Shown here piece by piece: positions 1-7,288 of a stretch of DNA of 8,979 nucleotides. This stretch comes from Beijerinckiaceae bacterium (GTDB lineage: Bacteria; Pseudomonadota; Alphaproteobacteria; Rhizobiales; Beijerinckiaceae), in NCBI GenBank assembly GCA_947456315.1, contig CANGRU010000044.1:1-8979 (forward strand). The letters are read 5' to 3'. The stretch's first letter is position 1. Every line of letters begins with the position of its first letter. A program made the translations under genes and the position numbers. The notes under the pieces were generated by a model that made no database searches, was not told where the DNA came from, and saw only the letters and a list, made by a program, of their open reading frames with translations.

Positions 1-226
1 CCTCGACGCCTGACAGCATGGAGGCGGTGGTGCGGGCCCAATCGGTCGACACCTGAATCTGCTTTTGCAGGGAATACATATTGGGGAAGAGGCGGGCGGT
101 CAGCAAAGCCTGCGGATCAATCTTGCGATCCGCACAATGGGCAGCGGCTTTGTCACACATGCCAGCAAGGCTACCGAGCATTTGCAGCATGAGCGGAATA
201 TGGGCCTGATAAAGTGACAATGACAT
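1..226 (-). CDS. DUF1993 domain protein, N-terminal 75 residues (3' end outside window)
   Basis: The first 75 codons of a minus-strand gene that leaves the window at position 1. The protein opens MSLSLYQAHIPLMLQMLGSL and continues with DKAAAH...RKIDPQALLTARLFPNMYSLQKQIQVSTDWAR. I recognise this as the N-terminal pattern of the DUF1993 family: a short helix, then the 'ID..LL.ARL.P.M..L..Q.Q...D.A' block. DUF1993 proteins are small (roughly 170 residues), soluble, probably helical bundles, with no established function. The ATG at 226-224 is chosen because a purine-rich GGGAGGG lies about 6 nt upstream and the family usually starts at this point. A promoter with a perfect TATAAT lies about 100 bp upstream, so the gene is probably transcribed independently of moeB, which reads the same way 163 bp upstream. 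Family assignment is from memory of the pattern; nothing in the sequence shows a biochemical role. Confidence 0.82.
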   Translation of the reverse strand, partial: MSLSLYQAHIPLMLQMLGSLAGMCDKAAAHCADRKIDPQALLTARLFPNMYSLQKQIQVSTDWARTTASMLSGVE

Positions 227-326
227 GTGCAACCCTCCCGTTTTTCTTATGTGATCTCTCATCGATAAAGCATGGCCGAAGCGGCTTCAAGCCATCATGA
301 AACTTCGATAAATTGGGCATAACTTG

Positions 327-356
327 ATTATAAGTCGGTGTATGTCCTGTGCTCAA
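327..356 (-). promoter_or_regulatory. Predicted sigma70-like promoter of the DUF1993 gene
   Basis: On the minus strand TTGAGC (356-351) is followed after 18 nt by a perfect TATAAT (332-327). Transcription would begin near 320 and give a leader of about 95 nt before the DUF1993 start at 226. The -35 box matches the consensus at four of six positions. The inverted repeat at 368-383 sits just upstream of the -35, where an activator or other regulator could bind. Confidence 0.55.
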
Positions 357-367
357 ATCTGTGAACA

Positions 368-383
368 AGGCTGTGGACAGCCT
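368..383. repeat. Perfect 16-bp inverted repeat between moeB and DUF1993 gene
   Basis: AGGCTGT and ACAGCCT form perfect 7-bp arms separated by only GG. The 2-nt centre is too tight for a good RNA hairpin, so a protein-binding dyad is more likely than a terminator. It lies 6 bp beyond the moeB stop and about 12 bp upstream of the -35 box of the DUF1993 gene. It also contains a 9-mer two mismatches away from the DnaA-box consensus. No function can be assigned from sequence. Confidence 0.5.
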
Positions 384-389
384 GTGATC

Positions 390-1172
390 TCACTGCGTGT
401 TCTTCGATCCATTCAAGGGGTTATCCGAATCCCAAGCATAACGGACGGTTTCAAATCGCATGGCCCGGCTGTCGATAAGCAGGATACGGCCTGTCAGTCC
501 CTCACCAAAGCCGACCAATTCACGGATTGCTTCAAGCGCCATCATCGCCCCGACCATGCCTGTAAGGGCACCCAGCACGCCGGCTTCGGCGCAAGCTGGG
601 ACAGTGCCCGCCGGTGGCGCCTCAGGAAACAGGCAACGATAGGTCGGGTTCTTTTCGCCTGCCGCATTCAACTCGAATGGGCGCAGCGTGGTCAGAGATG
701 CGTCAAAGGTGCCGACAGCTGCCGTGACCAGCGGTTTCTTTTCATAAAAGCAGGCATCGGAGACTGCGTAGCGGGTCTCAAAATTATCTGAGCCTTCGAC
801 CACCAGATCATAATCTCGAACCAAAGCCCGCCCATTGACGGCATCGATCCTGTGTCGGTGGCCAATGACCTGCACATGGGGGTTTAACCGGGCAATGGCG
901 TGTTGGGCGCTCTCGACCTTGGGAACGCCAATATCCGGCGTGCCATGCAGCACCTGCCGCTGAAGGTTGGACAGGGCGACCTCATCATCATCGACAATGC
1001 CAAGCGTGCCGACCCCTGCCGCCGCCAGATATTGCAGGACTGGGGAACCCAGACCGCCAGCCCCGATCACCAGAACCCGCGCAGCCTTGAGTTTCTGCTG
1101 CCCGGGACCGCCAACGCCCTGCAAGACAATATGGCGCGCGTAGCGCTCGATTTCTTCTGCTGACAAGCTCAT
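390..1172 (-). CDS. moeB: MoeB/HesA/ThiF-family adenylyltransferase, probable molybdopterin-synthase activating enzyme
   Basis: A 260-residue cytoplasmic E1-like enzyme. MoeB adenylates the C-terminal Gly-Gly of MoaD using ATP, so that sulfur can be loaded for molybdopterin synthesis; close relatives (ThiF) do the same for ThiS. Visible features are the N-terminal RYARHIVLQGVGGPGQQKL block, the nucleotide-binding GAGGLGS loop (residues 37-43), an acidic turn IVDDD (59-63), the SNLQRQVLH segment with the conserved Arg (72), Lys85, the SDN motif with Asp129, and the YRCLFPEAPPAG...CAEAGVLG region (178-201). The first Cys of the usual CxxC before Leu-Phe and the whole C-terminal CxxC are absent, so the structural zinc site of the E. 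coli enzyme is not conserved; this appears common in alphaproteobacterial relatives. There is no C-terminal rhodanese domain. The ATG at 1172 gives the family's usual N-terminus, although no clear Shine-Dalgarno precedes it. MoeB and ThiF roles are hard to separate by sequence alone. Confidence 0.88.
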   Translation of the reverse strand: MSLSAEEIERYARHIVLQGVGGPGQQKLKAARVLVIGAGGLGSPVLQYLAAAGVGTLGIVDDDEVALSNLQRQVLHGTPDIGVPKVESAQHAIARLNPHVQVIGHRHRIDAVNGRALVRDYDLVVEGSDNFETRYAVSDACFYEKKPLVTAAVGTFDASLTTLRPFELNAAGEKNPTYRCLFPEAPPAGTVPACAEAGVLGALTGMVGAMMALEAIRELVGFGEGLTGRILLIDSRAMRFETVRYAWDSDNPLNGSKNTQ

Positions 1173-1197
1173 GACGCCAAACTAGGGAGGCGCGCCT

Positions 1198-1986
1198 ATG
1201 AGGGCAAGCACGCAGGTCTTCTCTTTGGGTCCTTGGCCCTCTAGAAGATATGGACAAACCTTCGGACCATCCCTCGAACTGGCCATGCCCGTGCTGAGAA
1301 ACGCCACCCTGCTCACTCTGGCCATATCGCTGGTCACAGGCCTCGTTTTTGGCCTCGCGCCCGAGCTCGATCTTGCCGCAGCGAACCTGTTTTGGCGACA
1401 GGGGGCGGGCTTCATCGGCCAGACCCCGACCGGAGAGATGCTGCGCAGCATTTTTTATGCTGCACCCCTCTTCCTTGCCGCCTGTGCCGTGTTTGGCTGG
1501 CTTTTGCGCCTCGTGGGCTTCAAACGCGTCTGGACCCCCTCGGGGCGAGCCACTCTCTATCTTTTGCTGTCCCTTACCCTCGGGCCCGGTCTTTTGGTCA
1601 ATGTGGTCCTTAAAGAGCATTCGCATCGGCCCCGGCCCATCCAGACACAGGACCTGGGCGGGCAATGGGAGTTTCGTCCCTGGTATCGGTTTGACGGGCA
1701 ATGTCAGCGCAATTGCTCCTTCGTCTCGGGTGAAGCGGCCTCTGCCTTCTGGACACTGGCACCGGCTTTATTGACGCCTGCGCCCATACGGGCCCTTTCC
1801 ATCGCGGCGGCCCTGACCTTTGGGGTGGCCACAAGTGCGCTGCGCATGGCCTTTGGCGGCCATTATCTATCAGACACGCTGTGGGCGGGCCTGTTCACAA
1901 TCCTGATCGTGCTGGGGCTTTACCGGCTTTTCTGGCCGCAAAAGACCAAGGAATCTGACTTGCGCGACACGGGCGCGGCTCTATAG
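1198..1986 (+). CDS. PAP2-superfamily membrane phosphatase
   Basis: A 262-residue integral membrane protein of the phosphatidic-acid-phosphatase type 2 superfamily (lipid, lipid A, isoprenyl-phosphate and related phosphatases). Hydrophobic stretches at about 36-54, 84-107, 117-138, 181-193, 199-213 and 228-246 suggest five or six membrane helices. Motif 1 is K139-x6-R146-P147 (KEHSHRPRP). Motif 3 is R216-x5-H222-x3-D226, with the nucleophilic His222. Motif 2, normally SGH, reads S177-G178-E179, so the usual general-acid His is replaced by Glu. The substrate is unknown; a lipid phosphatase acting at the periplasmic face is an inference from the family. The start at 1198 has AGGGAGG 7 nt upstream. 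An alternative ATG at 1285 (Met30) lies just before the first membrane helix and may be the true start, since residues 1-29 look unlike a membrane protein N-terminus. The stop overlaps the predicted argG promoter. Confidence 0.85.
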   Translation: MRASTQVFSLGPWPSRRYGQTFGPSLELAMPVLRNATLLTLAISLVTGLVFGLAPELDLAAANLFWRQGAGFIGQTPTGEMLRSIFYAAPLFLAACAVFGWLLRLVGFKRVWTPSGRATLYLLLSLTLGPGLLVNVVLKEHSHRPRPIQTQDLGGQWEFRPWYRFDGQCQRNCSFVSGEAASAFWTLAPALLTPAPIRALSIAAALTFGVATSALRMAFGGHYLSDTLWAGLFTILIVLGLYRLFWPQKTKESDLRDTGAAL

Positions 1987-1987
1987 T
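1960..1987 (+). promoter_or_regulatory. Predicted argG promoter overlapping the phosphatase stop codon
   Basis: TTGCGC (1960-1965) and TATAGT (1982-1987) are separated by 16 nt. The GC-rich spacer and the downstream start region resemble alphaproteobacterial housekeeping promoters. The -10 box overlaps the stop codon of the upstream phosphatase gene. It would give a leader of roughly 70 nt before the argG ATG at 2067. The assignment is a prediction from spacing and hexamers only. Confidence 0.45.
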
Positions 1988-2066
1988 CCGCCGCGATCAA
2001 GCGGGGCCAAGCTTGGGCAAAGCCCGTGCACACGCCCGCCTCCTCATTCTGCGACAAGAGCCACCC

Positions 2067-3299
2067 ATGTCCCGACCCATCAAAGACGTCAAACGCGTAG
2101 TCCTCGCCTATTCGGGCGGTCTCGACACGTCCATCATCCTGAAATGGCTGCAGACGACTTATAATTGTGAAGTCGTGACCTTCACGGCCGATCTGGGCCA
2201 GGGCGAAGAGCTGGAGCCCGCGCGCAAAAAAGCTGAAATGCTCGGCATCAAGCCGGAACATATTTTCATTGAAGATCTGCGCGAAGAATTCGTCCGCGAC
2301 TACGTCTTCCCGATGTTTCGCGCCAATGCGCAATATGAAGGGGTCTATCTGCTCGGGACATCGATTGCCCGCCCGCTCATCGCCAAGAAGCAAATCGAAA
2401 TCGCCCGCAAAGTTGGTGCGGACGCCGTCTCACACGGCGCCACCGGCAAGGGTAATGATCAGGTGCGTTTCGAGCTCGGCTATTATGCGCTGGAACCCGA
2501 TATCAAAGTGATCGCGCCATGGCGTGAATGGGATTTCAAAAGCCGCGAAGCGCTGATTGCTTTTGCTGAAGAAAACCAGATCCCGATTTCAAAAGACAAA
2601 CGGGGCGAGGCACCTTTCTCTGTTGATGCCAATCTGTTGCATTCCTCATCCGAAGGCAAAGTGCTGGAAGATCCGTGGGTCGAGCCGCCAGAATATGTCC
2701 ATATGCGCACGATCGCGCCCGAAGATGCCCCCGATGTTGTGACTGAAATCACCGTCGATTTTGAAAAGGGTGATGCGGTCGCCATCAATGGCGAGAAAAT
2801 GTCGCCGGCCACCCTGCTGACCAAGCTCAACGAGCTTGGCAAAGCCAATGGCATTGGCCGCCTCGATCTCGTCGAAAACCGCTATGTCGGCATGAAATCA
2901 CGCGGCGTTTACGAGACCCCGGGCGGCACGATCCTTCTGTCCGCTCATCGCGGCATTGAATCCATCACGCTCGACCGTGGTGCAGCTCATCTGAAGGATG
3001 AGCTCATGCCCAAATATGCTGAGCTGATCTACAACGGCTTCTGGTTCTCGCCGGAGCGCGAAATGTTGCAGGCCTTGATCGACAAGAGCCAAGAGCGCGT
3101 TACAGGCACAGTCCGCCTGAAGCTCTACAAGGGCAATGTCCGCGTGGTGGGACGCCAGTCCCCCTATTCGCTCTATGATCAGGATCTTGTCACATTCGAG
3201 GAAGGCGCCGTCGCCTATGATCACCTCGATGCGGCAGGCTTCATCAAGCTCAATGCCCTGCGCCTGCGCACCTTGGGCAAGCGCAACAAGCGCGGCTGA
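2067..3299 (+). CDS. argG: Argininosuccinate synthase
   Basis: A 410-residue cytosolic enzyme joining citrulline and aspartate with ATP hydrolysis to AMP and PPi, giving argininosuccinate, the penultimate step of arginine synthesis. The N-terminus has the PP-loop ATP-binding motif AYSGGLDTS (residues 14-22). It is followed by [10 protein letters not shown] (39-48), the [15 protein letters not shown] block (95-109) and the signature [13 protein letters not shown] (124-136); KVIAPWREW follows. The C-terminal multimerisation part, with [37 protein letters not shown], is complete, and the length is normal for the family. The frame is open further upstream to a TTG at 2013, but the ATG at 2067 matches the usual ArgG N-terminus and follows a weak AAGAG. 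No other arginine gene is adjacent. Its own promoter and a terminator mark it as a single-gene unit. Confidence 0.97.
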   Translation: MSRPIKDVKRVVLAYSGGLDTSIILKWLQTTYNCEVVTFTADLGQGEELEPARKKAEMLGIKPEHIFIEDLREEFVRDYVFPMFRANAQYEGVYLLGTSIARPLIAKKQIEIARKVGADAVSHGATGKGNDQVRFELGYYALEPDIKVIAPWREWDFKSREALIAFAEENQIPISKDKRGEAPFSVDANLLHSSSEGKVLEDPWVEPPEYVHMRTIAPEDAPDVVTEITVDFEKGDAVAINGEKMSPATLLTKLNELGKANGIGRLDLVENRYVGMKSRGVYETPGGTILLSAHRGIESITLDRGAAHLKDELMPKYAELIYNGFWFSPEREMLQALIDKSQERVTGTVRLKLYKGNVRVVGRQSPYSLYDQDLVTFEEGAVAYDHLDAAGFIKLNALRLRTLGKRNKRG

Positions 3300-3310
3300 T
3301 CGCAATTTCA

Positions 3311-3339
3311 AAGGCCCCGCCACAAACGGGGCCTTTTTT
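3311..3339 (+). terminator. Intrinsic terminator of argG
   Basis: Nine-bp arms (AAGGCCCCG at 3311-3319 and CGGGGCCTT at 3327-3335) enclose a 7-nt loop, and the pairing runs into a run of six T ending at 3339. It starts 12 nt after the argG stop, which is the standard layout of a Rho-independent terminator. Confidence 0.93.
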
Positions 3340-3527
3340 CATCTCTGCTGGTCGCCTGTCCGGGTTCACAAATGCCCGGCTTTCGTGTATTCAGCGCGCA
3401 AACCGGCCTTCGGCCGTCTCGTTTCCACAAGATCGCGAGTTTTCCGCCCAGTTCAAAACCGGGCCTGCAAACTCGTTTATGCCGTCGCCGGATGTCCGGG
3501 GCGTCGATCCCAAACACTGGCAGGCCC

Positions 3528-5351
3528 ATGAAACTGCGTAATATCGCCATCATCGCCCACGTTGACCACGGCAAAACAACGCTCGTCGACAAGCTCCTCC
3601 AACAGTCAGGTGCCTTCCGCGACAACCAGCGCGTTGCTGAACGCGTGATGGATTCCAACGATCTCGAAAAAGAACGCGGCATCACCATTCTTGCCAAGGC
3701 AACTTCGGTTGTCTGGAAAGACGTGCGCATCAACATCGTCGACACACCAGGCCACGCCGACTTTGGTGGCGAAGTGGAACGCATTCTCTCGATGGTCGAT
3801 AGCGCCATCGTTCTCGTGGACGCTGCTGAAGGCCCGATGCCTCAGACAAAATTCGTGGTCGGCAAGGCGCTCAAGATTGGCTTGAAGCCGATCGTCTGCA
3901 TCAACAAGGTGGACCGTCCGGACGCGCGCGTGACGGAAGTCGTCAACGAAGTGTTCGACCTGTTCGCTGCACTCGATGCAACCGATGAGCAGCTCGACTT
4001 CCCGATCATTTATGGCTCAGCCAAGCAGGGCTGGGTGGCCGACTCTCCCGATGGTCCGCAGGATCAAGGCATGGCCGCTTTGTTCGACATCGTGCTCAAG
4101 CATGTGGCCGAGCCAAAGATCGAAGAGGGATCGTTCCGTCTGCTCGGTACGCTTCTCGAAGCTAACCCCTATCTCGGCCGCATGGTCACAGGCCGCGTGT
4201 TTGCGGGTTCTGTGAAGCCTAACCAGCAGGTCAAGGTTCTGGATCGCGAAGGCAAAATCGTCGAGCAGGGTCGTATCTCAAAAATCCTGGCATTCCGTGG
4301 CATTGAGCGTCAGCCGATTGATGAAGCTGAAGCCGGCGACATTGTTGCCATCGCAGGTCTCGAAAAGTTCAACGTCGCCGACACGCTCTGCGCGATGGAT
4401 GTCACCGTGCCTTTGCAGGCTCAGCCGATTGATCCGCCGACATTGTCGATGACCTTCATGGTCAATGACAGCCCGCTGGCCGGTACCGAAGGCGACAAGG
4501 TGACGAGCCGCATGATCCGCGCGCGTCTCTACAAGGAAGCCGAAGGCAATGTGGCGCTGCGCGTCGAAGATTCACCCGGTGGTGACAGCTTCATCGTATC
4601 GGGCCGCGGCGAATTGCAGCTTGGCATTCTGATCGAAACCATGCGCCGCGAAGGCTTCGAGCTCAGCATCTCGCGTCCGCGTGTTGTGTTCCAGCGCGAA
4701 GAAGACGGCACTGTTCTTGAGCCGATCGAAGAAGTCGTGATCGACGTTGATGAAGAACATTCCGGCGTGGTCGTTCAGAAAATGGCCGAGCGCAAAGCCG
4801 ATCTTTTGGAAATGCGCCCATCCGGCGGCAATCGCCTGCGTCTGGTGTTCCATGCACCGACCCGTGGTCTGATTGGTTATCAGGGCGAATTGCTCACCGA
4901 CACCAAGGGCACGGCGATCATGAACCGCCTGTTCCACGAATATGCGCCGCATAAGGGCGACATTCAGGGCCGCCGCAATGGCGTGCTGATTTCCAATGAA
5001 CAGGGCGAGGCCGTCGCCTATGCCATGTGGAAGCTGGAAGATCGCGGCCCGATGATGATCGAGCCCGGCTGGAAAGTGTATCGCGGCATGATTGTTGGCG
5101 AGCACACCCGTGAGAATGATCTCGAGATCAACGTGCTCAAGGGCAAGCAGCTCACCAACATTCGTACGCAGAGCAAGGATGAAGCGGTGCGTCTGACGCC
5201 GCCGATCCGCATGACACTCGAAAAGGCACTGGCCTATATCGAAGACGACGAGCGCGTCGAAGTCACGCCGAAGTCGATCCGTCTGCGCAAAGGCTTCCTT
5301 GATCCCAACGAACGCAAGCGTGCCGAGCGTTCCAAAGATGGAACCATCTGA
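3528..5351 (+). CDS. typA: Ribosome-associated translational GTPase BipA/TypA
   Basis: A 607-residue GTPase of the EF-G/LepA-like class that binds the ribosome. In studied bacteria it supports 50S assembly and growth under stress or cold. The G domain shows G1 AHVDHGKTT (residues 10-18), the switch I/G2 block ERGITI (49-54), G3 DTPGH (72-76), G4 NKVD (126-129) and a G5-like YGSAKQGW. A beta-barrel domain II (about 200-300) contains [18 protein letters not shown]-like domains III and V and the BipA-specific C-terminal domain (with [26 protein letters not shown] and [30 protein letters not shown], fully typical) follow. The length is normal. The frame is open back to 3372, but the ATG at 3528 gives the conserved [18 protein letters not shown] start and has GGCAGG close upstream. 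The 188-bp gap from argG's terminator holds small GC-rich hairpins (3360-3379, 3404-3416) and no promoter I would defend. Confidence 0.97.
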   Translation: MKLRNIAIIAHVDHGKTTLVDKLLQQSGAFRDNQRVAERVMDSNDLEKERGITILAKATSVVWKDVRINIVDTPGHADFGGEVERILSMVDSAIVLVDAAEGPMPQTKFVVGKALKIGLKPIVCINKVDRPDARVTEVVNEVFDLFAALDATDEQLDFPIIYGSAKQGWVADSPDGPQDQGMAALFDIVLKHVAEPKIEEGSFRLLGTLLEANPYLGRMVTGRVFAGSVKPNQQVKVLDREGKIVEQGRISKILAFRGIERQPIDEAEAGDIVAIAGLEKFNVADTLCAMDVTVPLQAQPIDPPTLSMTFMVNDSPLAGTEGDKVTSRMIRARLYKEAEGNVALRVEDSPGGDSFIVSGRGELQLGILIETMRREGFELSISRPRVVFQREEDGTVLEPIEEVVIDVDEEHSGVVVQKMAERKADLLEMRPSGGNRLRLVFHAPTRGLIGYQGELLTDTKGTAIMNRLFHEYAPHKGDIQGRRNGVLISNEQGEAVAYAMWKLEDRGPMMIEPGWKVYRGMIVGEHTRENDLEINVLKGKQLTNIRTQSKDEAVRLTPPIRMTLEKALAYIEDDERVEVTPKSIRLRKGFLDPNERKRAERSKDGTI

Positions 5352-5370
5352 TCCATTCAGATAAAAGAAC

Positions 5371-5406
5371 AAAAAAAGGCCGCTCCAACGAGCGGCCTTT
5401 TCTTTT
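5371..5406. terminator. Bidirectional terminator shared by convergent typA and dnaA
   Basis: Ten-bp arms (AAAGGCCGCT at 5375-5384 and AGCGGCCTTT at 5391-5400) enclose a 6-nt loop. The right side continues as T-rich sequence for typA transcripts. The left side begins with a run of seven A, which is a T run for dnaA transcripts. The hairpin lies 23 bp after the typA stop and 23 bp after the dnaA stop on the opposite strand. Confidence 0.92.
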
Positions 5407-5423
5407 GCGCAAAAGGCAATGGA

Positions 5424-6944
5424 TCAATCCATCAACATGCGCTTCAAAAGTTCGAGCTCTTCATTGAGCTGCCCGTCATTGTTCGACAGACCTTCGATTT
5501 TGCGCACGGCGTGAAGAACGGTTGTGTGATCACGACCACCAAAACGACGGCCAATTTCTGGCAACGAACGCAGAGTGAGAACCTTGGCCAAATACATGGC
5601 TATCTGGCGCGGGCGCACAACTGTTGCTGTGCGGCGTGACGACAGAATATCGGCACGACTGACATTGAAATGGGTCGCGACGAGTTTCTGGATGTCTTCA
5701 ATCTTGACGCGCTTGGGTTCGCGGGTGCGCACAAGATCGCGGATGGCGGTTTCAGCCGTCTCAACTGTGAGCGGCGCGCCGGTCAGTGTGACATGTGCCA
5801 GCAGGCGGTTCACCGCACCATCCAGATCACGACCATTGGTCTGGATCGAACGGGCAACAAATGTGACCACCGGAGCCGGAACTTCAAAAGTCGGCTGTGA
5901 AATCCGTGCAGTGGCAATGCGTGTTTCAAGGATTTTCACACGCAAGGCTTCGTCGAGAGAACCCATTTCGACACACAAACCGCCTGCCAGACGCGAGCGC
6001 ACGCGCTCGTCGAGGCTTTCAAGATCGGATGGCGGACGATCTGCGGCGATCACAACCTGACGACCCGCATCAATCAGCGCATTCAGCGTGTGACAGAATT
6101 CCTGCTGGATCGACTTACCCTGCAAGAACTGGACGTCATCAATGACCAAGACATCAATCGCCCGCAGCTTTTCCTTGAAGGCGATGGCCGTCTGCGCCTT
6201 CAGGGCGGAAACAAAGCCATACATGAACTTCTCAGCCGTCAGATAGATGACCCTGCGGCCAGCCTCCGTCGCATTATGGGCAACGGCCTGAATCAGATGG
6301 GTTTTTCCCAGACCCACAGAGGCATGGACATAGAGGGGGTTGTAGATCGGCAGCTCGGAAGCGGGAGCCTGGGCCACGCGCTGGGCGGCGGCATGGGCCA
6401 ACTGGTTCGATTTCCCGACCAGGAAGGACGCGAAAGTCAGACGGCGATCCAGGGGGGAGCCGCCGAGAGCGTCACTTTCACCGTTTTTGGCATCCCGATG
6501 CGCTGTCTCAGCGTCTCGTCTGGCCGAAAGTGCGCTTGTCGGAGCGAAAAGGCTGGCGGTGTTTCGCTGTGCGGCCTCGTCAGCGCGCACGGTTGCAGGT
6601 TCGGCAGCTCGCTGGGCCACCACCCGGCCTGATGAGCGCACAGAGACAGCCAGCGAGGCAATGCCCGGCATTTCAGCCGACACGGTCGCCAGAATGCGAT
6701 CCGTATAATGCGATTGGATCCAGCTCTTCAGAAATTTGGTCGGCACGGACAAGCGCGCGACATCATCATTCACTTCATCGAGTTCGAGACGTCCAAACCA
6801 AGAATTGAAAACATCTTCGCCCAATTCAGCGCGAAGGCGACGGCAGACACGTTGCCAAGCCTCGGAATAATCCATGGCAACGGAAGCGTCAGAATTTTCC
6901 GCAGCGCGCGAGGCATAAACGGAATCGAGACGTGGCTTAAGCAT
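5424..6944 (-). CDS. dnaA: Chromosomal replication initiator protein DnaA
   Basis: A 506-residue AAA+ initiator that binds DnaA boxes at oriC, oligomerises with ATP and opens the duplex. Domain I (about 25-105, with [22 protein letters not shown]) is followed by a variable linker rich in Ala, Arg and Glu (about 106-162). Domain III carries Walker A GLGKTHL (211-217), Walker B VLVIDD (265-270), the box VII arginine in RVRSRL (Arg318) and a sensor II region [12 protein letters not shown]. Domain IV ends with the DNA-recognition signature [16 protein letters not shown] (469-484). The ATG at 6944 is chosen because GAGAAG lies 7 nt upstream. An in-frame TTG five codons earlier (6959) overlaps that Shine-Dalgarno and is unlikely. 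Met24 (ATG at 6875) resembles the shorter start of other DnaA proteins but lacks a ribosome site. A GATTC site (a CcrM-type methylation target) lies in the leader at 6990. Confidence 0.97.
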   Translation of the reverse strand: MLKPRLDSVYASRAAENSDASVAMDYSEAWQRVCRRLRAELGEDVFNSWFGRLELDEVNDDVARLSVPTKFLKSWIQSHYTDRILATVSAEMPGIASLAVSVRSSGRVVAQRAAEPATVRADEAAQRNTASLFAPTSALSARRDAETAHRDAKNGESDALGGSPLDRRLTFASFLVGKSNQLAHAAAQRVAQAPASELPIYNPLYVHASVGLGKTHLIQAVAHNATEAGRRVIYLTAEKFMYGFVSALKAQTAIAFKEKLRAIDVLVIDDVQFLQGKSIQQEFCHTLNALIDAGRQVVIAADRPPSDLESLDERVRSRLAGGLCVEMGSLDEALRVKILETRIATARISQPTFEVPAPVVTFVARSIQTNGRDLDGAVNRLLAHVTLTGAPLTVETAETAIRDLVRTREPKRVKIEDIQKLVATHFNVSRADILSSRRTATVVRPRQIAMYLAKVLTLRSLPEIGRRFGGRDHTTVLHAVRKIEGLSNNDGQLNEELELLKRMLMD

Positions 6945-7021
6945 CGAATATCTTCTCAATCATGAAAGGCTGAGGTGACCCTCAGACGGGATTCAAAATG
7001 CGCAATGACGCAGGCTGACGT

Positions 7022-7053
7022 GCCCAAATGGGCGAATAAGGGCGATGCCCTTA
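7022..7053. repeat. Two adjacent short hairpins between the small ORF and dnaA
   Basis: TAAGGGC (7037-7043) and GCCCTTA (7047-7053) are perfect 7-bp arms around a 3-nt loop. GCCCA (7022-7026) and TGGGC (7029-7033) are perfect 5-bp arms around AA. All four arms share a GGGC/GCCC core, so in dnaA leader RNA the outer arms could pair with alternative partners. No T run follows, so neither is a standard terminator. Their position 78-109 nt upstream of the dnaA ATG suits a leader structure, but a role is inference. Confidence 0.4.
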
Positions 7054-7060
7054 GCTCAGC

Positions 7061-7198
7061 TCAATAAAACCCCGAGTGCCCAAAAGGGGCCGCTTCATGG
7101 TCACAACTTTCAACGCCACGGATTTCAAACGTACCCTTCAGATCGCAATTCAGCAGATCCATCTTGGCCGTAATTTCCGATGTGCGCGTAAAAGTCAT
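7061..7198 (-). CDS. Possible small protein or leader ORF, 45 residues, upstream of dnaA
   Basis: An ATG at 7198 opens a 45-codon frame ending TGA at 7061. The product begins MTFTRTSEITAKMDLL, has Cys at 18 and 32, and ends HSGFY; it has no membrane segment or signal peptide and I recognise no family. In favour of translation is AAGGGGG starting 11 nt before the ATG, and a possible promoter at 7259-7288 reading the same way. The frame is in the same orientation as dnaA and ends 116 nt before it, so it could be a separate small gene or an upstream ORF in the dnaA leader. Against it are its short length and lack of homology evidence. The opposite strand also carries a 110-codon open frame (7076-7408) that looks less like a gene. 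Confidence 0.33.
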   Translation of the reverse strand: MTFTRTSEITAKMDLLNCDLKGTFEIRGVESCDHEAAPFGHSGFY

Positions 7199-7209
7199 GA
7201 TGCCCCCTT

Positions 7210-7227
7210 CTGTGACGAGCGTCACAG
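7210..7227. repeat. Perfect inverted repeat, 8-bp arms, just upstream of the small ORF
   Basis: CTGTGACG and CGTCACAG flank a 2-nt centre (AG). It sits 12 bp upstream of the small ORF ATG and directly beside its Shine-Dalgarno-like AAGGGGG. The tight centre suggests an operator-like DNA dyad, or a hairpin with a short stem and 4-nt loop in the minus-strand RNA. Confidence 0.5.
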
Positions 7228-7245
7228 TTTAATCATCCACTTTTT

Positions 7246-7265
7246 TTATAAGCGGTCGCTTATAA
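7246..7265. repeat. Perfect inverted repeat, 9-bp arms, overlapping a possible -10 box
   Basis: TTATAAGCG and CGCTTATAA flank a GT centre. The arms carry TATAAG on both strands. On the minus strand the upstream copy is the proposed -10 hexamer (7264-7259), so a repressor bound here would block that promoter. The layout is typical of operators for homodimeric regulators, but no regulator gene lies nearby. Confidence 0.5.
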
Positions 7266-7288
7266 GGCCTTTTGGAACAGGCCTTGAA
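7259..7288 (-). promoter_or_regulatory. Possible minus-strand promoter for the small ORF and/or dnaA
   Basis: TTCAAG (7288-7283) and TATAAG (7264-7259) are 18 nt apart on the minus strand. The -10 box matches at five of six positions but the -35 box is weak. The start would fall near 7250, giving about 50 nt before the small ORF and about 305 nt before dnaA. It is embedded in the inverted repeats at 7246-7265 and 7264-7285. Confidence 0.3.
7264..7285. repeat. Perfect inverted repeat, 7-bp arms, 8-nt loop
   Basis: AAGGCCT (7264-7270) and AGGCCTT (7279-7285) are perfect arms around an 8-nt loop. It overlaps the neighbouring repeat by two bases and lies between the -35 and -10 boxes of the possible minus-strand promoter. 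GAACAG also recurs at 7275 and 7286, 11 bp apart, or one helical turn. Confidence 0.45.

Noticed and set aside
171..368. 65-codon minus-strand frame across the DUF1993 promoter and start
   Set aside because: It overlaps the DUF1993 coding sequence in another frame and runs through the promoter and leader; no family resemblance.
2013..2066. N-terminal extension of argG from a TTG
   Set aside because: The extra 18 residues are not part of the known ArgG N-terminus, and the ATG at 2067 gives the family's usual start.
3372..3527. 52-residue N-terminal extension of typA
   Set aside because: BipA proteins begin just before the G1 motif, and the extension contains GC-rich hairpins and Pro/Arg-rich low-complexity sequence.
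4572..5372. 266-codon antisense frame within typA
   Set aside because: It is a shadow of typA, whose protein is fully conserved over the same stretch, and it begins in the terminator.
6957..6959. TTG start for dnaA five codons upstream of the chosen ATG
   Set aside because: The codons overlap the GAGAAG that serves as ribosome site for the ATG at 6944, and no ribosome site precedes the TTG.
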